DNA of 64,000 nucleotides, taken from positions 1,176,001-1,240,000 of the forward strand of contig NC_051101.1 of the NCBI RefSeq assembly GCF_901709675.1. Direction: 5' to 3'. This DNA comes from Syngnathus acus. Its lineage: Eukaryota; Chordata; Actinopteri; Syngnathiformes; Syngnathidae. The notes below the pieces were generated by a model. That model was not told the origin of the DNA, made no database searches, and worked only from the letters and a program-made list of their open reading frames with translations. Shown piece by piece: positions 61,465 to 64,000 of this stretch. Each line of letters opens with the position of its first letter. Within the stretch, counting starts at the first letter, position 1. The position numbers and the translations under genes were made by a program.

Positions 61465-62819
61465 TTAACCCTGTAAGACCCAGACATGGTAAAACGTAAA
61501 AAAAATAAAATAAACCTTTCATATAGTGTTGTTAGAGCCCATTGGGCACCATAATGTAGTGTTTGCAAATTTGTCATGTTTTGGTAAGGTTTTATGGACA
61601 CGTTGTAACGTTGCAACGTTGGATGAGATGGGTAGCAGAATTTCCTGTAGGCCTCGTGTGGTCCTACTCATATTCTAGTCAAGGTAAACTTATTTGCTCC
61701 TATGTTAGACAGCTAAGTTCGTTTACACAGTATGTAACCTGAATAATGACAACTTTTATCATATTTTTTGTGTTTTTATTTTTCATAAAGCAAAATAAAA
61801 ACAGGATTACATGAGGAATGCAAGCAGGCTAGATACACTGACTTGTAAGTCACGCTCAGTATACTAGGTCCATGCAGAATCAAGGCTAACACTACTTCAA
61901 ATATCAAGCCACTTCATCTTCTTCTTCTTCCTTCATTAGCAGTGATAATCCCAGAAACAGTTCCTGTCGTCTTTGAAGCAAAGACGGACATCACACTTGT
62001 AGCACTGTGTGACACGGTGTACCCTGAGGGTCTGCAGCGCCCTCGCTTCTTCGTCTTCATTGGGAAATGACCAAGAAGGTCCTTACGCACATCTGGTGGT
62101 GGGTGTGGACATGTTTTCTTGGATGGGACGCTGGTTGGATTCTCGTTACCAGAGGATGGTCTCTTCTGAGCAGTCAAAGGGCCTGCTGTCACAGTGTGTG
62201 TCACTGAGCTACCACTGCCTGCAGATGGCCGTCCCCTCTTTGGAGTCTTGATTGTGTCCTTCAGAATGAGAGAGGATGCTAGCTGTGCCTGGAACAGTCT
62301 CAGTCTCAGGTTCAGTGTCTCTTTCGGAGAGACCCCGAGAGCCTTGCAGTCCCGCTTGTAGATGAGCCAGGCGTTGACCAAAGCAAGGGTGATGGTGTGC
62401 CAGAAGATGCATATGTACCAGTGGCAAGATTTCACGGGGAACTTGTATTTGGCTGTGAATGAATCCAGCAAATCCACACCTCCCATGTATTGGTTGTAGA
62501 TGCCCACGATGTGAGGCCTTTCAACTTCTCTGTAGGTCTCGTTGACTCTGTCCCAGCGTTGGATCTTCACAGGCTCAGTTCCAGCAAACGACGGCACAAG
62601 TGTGACCGCTCGGTTGGCATACCATTTAACGCCAGAGATGTTGTGTTTCACCTCTACTCTGTGGTCAAAGGCTCCTCTCCCCTTCTTCTTCAAACTCTTG
62701 TCGTCTTCAAGGTTGCAGTTGGGTAGGCACACCTGCCCGGCTGTTCCGACGTAATGTATTCCTCGATCAAGGAGCTTCTCTACCAGTGGAACAGAGGTGA
62801 AGAAGTTGTCTGCATAGAC
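61465..62819 (-). mobile_element. piggyBac-type DNA transposon, 3' part
   Basis: The outer end is TTAA (61465-61468) followed by CCCTGTAAGACCC, the expected piggyBac target site plus terminal repeat. The transposase is encoded on the minus strand. The other side is interrupted at 62820 by a hAT insertion, and the 5' part of the element is not seen before the window ends. Confidence 0.85.
61936..62819 (-). pseudogene. piggyBac transposase (PGBD-like), C-terminal portion, frameshifted
   Basis: The frame is open from the hAT junction at 62819. It reads VYADNFFTSVPLVEKLL at the start, containing the second catalytic aspartate (codon 62808-62810), and later YNQYMGGVDLLDSF with the third, followed by the FWHTITLALVNAWLIYKRD segment, all typical of the DDE_Tnp_1_7 family. 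The first aspartate lies beyond the insertion. Near 62040 the frame shifts: the main frame runs on into RPSGYTVSHS, whereas the next frame gives the cysteine-rich finger CYKCDVRLCFKDDRNCFWDY ending in a stop at 61936-61938. The protein is therefore split by insertion and by frameshift. Confidence 0.88.
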
Positions 62820-63243
62820 CAGGGGTGGGCAAACTTTTTGACTTGCGGGCCGAACTGGGTCCTAAATTTGGACCGGAGGGCCGAACCAGGAGCAGATGGA
62901 TGTAGTGTTTGTGTGAAGTAATATAAACGACCTGTAAAGGTCATTGCATAAAAGGTTTTGGCCTTTAGTAGGTAGTAAAGCATGGATATTCAAAAAAAGT
63001 TTTTTGAAAACAAATGCATTTATTAAGAGCATTAGAAGAAAAAAATTCACTAAAGAACTGCTATCAGTGATTCTCATAAAATACGACACTGATGTATGAA
63101 TATGAATAACAGTCTCCATCACTTCAGTGCCTGCAGGTCAGATTAATGAAAGATGTTTATCTTATGAGATCACATCAAACGGCAAACATTCTGACCAAAT
63201 ATATCATCTTGAAGAATCGGTGAAAGCATACATCCAAATGAAG
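62820..63243 (-). mobile_element. hAT (Charlie-like) element, 3' portion, inside the piggyBac
   Basis: It starts CAGGGGTGGGCAAACT and matches the reverse complement of the 3' part of 34472-35454 along its length, at roughly 85% by eye. The adjacent 8-mer GCATAGAC (62812-62819) would be the target duplication; its partner is not in the window. It is itself interrupted at 63244-63245. Confidence 0.85.
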
Positions 63244-63245
63244 TA

Positions 63246-63427
63246 CCGTAATTTTCGGACTATAAGTCGCTGCGGAGTATAAGTCGCACCAGCCATAAAA
63301 TGCCCAAAAATGTGAAAAAAAAAACATATATAAGTCGCTCCGGAGTATAAATCGCATTTTGGGGGGCAATTTGTTCGACAAAATCCAACACCAAGAACAG
63401 ACATGAACGAGCAACAACAGGCTAAAC
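63246..63427 (+). mobile_element. TA-flanked inverted-repeat element, left part, inside the hAT copy
   Basis: Begins CCGTAATTTTCGGACTATAA after TA (63244-63245), inserted where the 34472-35454 copy has an empty TA. It matches the first 180 bp of the copies at 6866 and 21690 and is cut at 63427 by another hAT element. Confidence 0.85.
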
Positions 63428-64000
63428 CAGGGGTGGGCAAACTACGGCCCGCGGGCCACATCCGGCCCACGGGGCCGTTTAATCCAGCCCGCCAAACCTG
63501 AATAAATTGTATTATTAATTTTTTTTGGGTCATTTTCCCTGCAATTACCATGTTTCCCCAGTAGATGGGGAAGCGCCCGCCCGCGCATTTACTCCCGGGA
63601 GCCGTGTCAGAAAGCTCGGTGCACACTCACAAGTGCGTGTGCGTGCGTACTCAGTAGTACGTAGTAATTTCATCTATCAGTGCCGAATTTCGAGTGTAGG
63701 CTGTGACGTCAATATTCTCGTTTTCAGATACAGTTTTACGCTAATGCCACCCACAAACCTTCCCCTGGAATCCTTCCATTAAAATGAGTGGCCCGAAGAA
63801 AAGAAAGGTGGACAGTGAGTGCCGAATGTTAAAAAAGAGTGGACAATTTGGCTCGACCTACGTGTGTGAGAAGACGTTCAGCCACATGAACGTCAACAAA
63901 GCCCGTCACAGATCTAGGTTAACGGACCGACACCTCGGCTCTATCCTAAAAATGACCACAACAAATTTTACTCCAGACTATGATGCACTAGCCAAAAAGG
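63428..64000 (+). mobile_element. hAT (Charlie-like) element, left part, runs off the window
   Basis: Starts CAGGGGTGGGCAAACTACGG after the 8-mer GGCTAAAC. From 63784 a frame of at least 72 codons is open to the window end: MSGPKKRKVDSECRMLKK, then CEKTFSHMNVNKARHRSRLT and DRHLGSILKMTTTNFTPDYD. The N-terminus of a GTF2IRD2-like hAT transposase is joined directly to its distal part, with the same internal deletion as 34472-35454 but a cleaner frame. Confidence 0.88.

Noticed and set aside
1-64000. CRISPR arrays, operons, bacterial or phage content
   Set aside because: All repeats are eukaryotic microsatellites or transposons, and coding sequence is spliced.

Overview
This is vertebrate nuclear DNA, almost certainly from a teleost fish. 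It shows spliced exons with GT/AG borders, long introns, many (CA)n microsatellites, a tRNA-derived SINE of a type common in fish, and piggyBac, hAT and LINE remnants. The species cannot be named from the window.

The one host gene I can support is a nectin, closest to the nectin-2/PVR group, on the + strand. Seven coding exons lie at 2220-2304, 32744-32853, 33738-33987, 35638-35931, 36008-36125, 36352-36500 and 42151-42689. They join in phase to 1545 nt, or 514 residues plus stop. The protein has a signal peptide, an Ig V domain, two further Ig domains, one membrane helix and a tail ending in the afadin-type PDZ ligand A-V-Y-V. The first intron is about 30.4 kb. The V domain is split by an 884-bp intron, which is unusual for nectins; the start of that intron carries a short tandem duplication resembling the exon end. 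A 3' UTR of about 3.5 kb may end near 46250.

Layout: 1-1900 is upstream DNA with a near-consensus CTCF motif. 1900-2304 holds the promoter, 5' UTR and exon 1. 2305-32743 is intron 1, containing a hAT-like element (4394-5056), a TA-flanked inverted-repeat element (partial at 6864, complete at 21690-22895), a perfect 31-bp palindrome (16620-16701), a decayed LINE (19480-20548), and a BED-type hAT derivative with exact 8-bp target duplications (28584-29331). 32744-42689 holds the remaining exons, with a second hAT derivative (34472-35454) in intron 3. 42690 to about 46250 is the likely 3' UTR. From there to 56895 I recognise no gene. Then come a LINE 3' end (56896-57330) and a SINE (57799-58121). 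A piggyBac remnant (from 61465) is broken by a hAT copy, itself broken by a TA-flanked element, itself broken by another hAT copy that runs off the window.

I found no clearly new biological system. The best leads are the V-domain intron, two nearly identical 83-bp elements each leading into a CA repeat, the perfect palindrome, the convergent CTCF-like motifs around intron 1, and the nested transposon pile.
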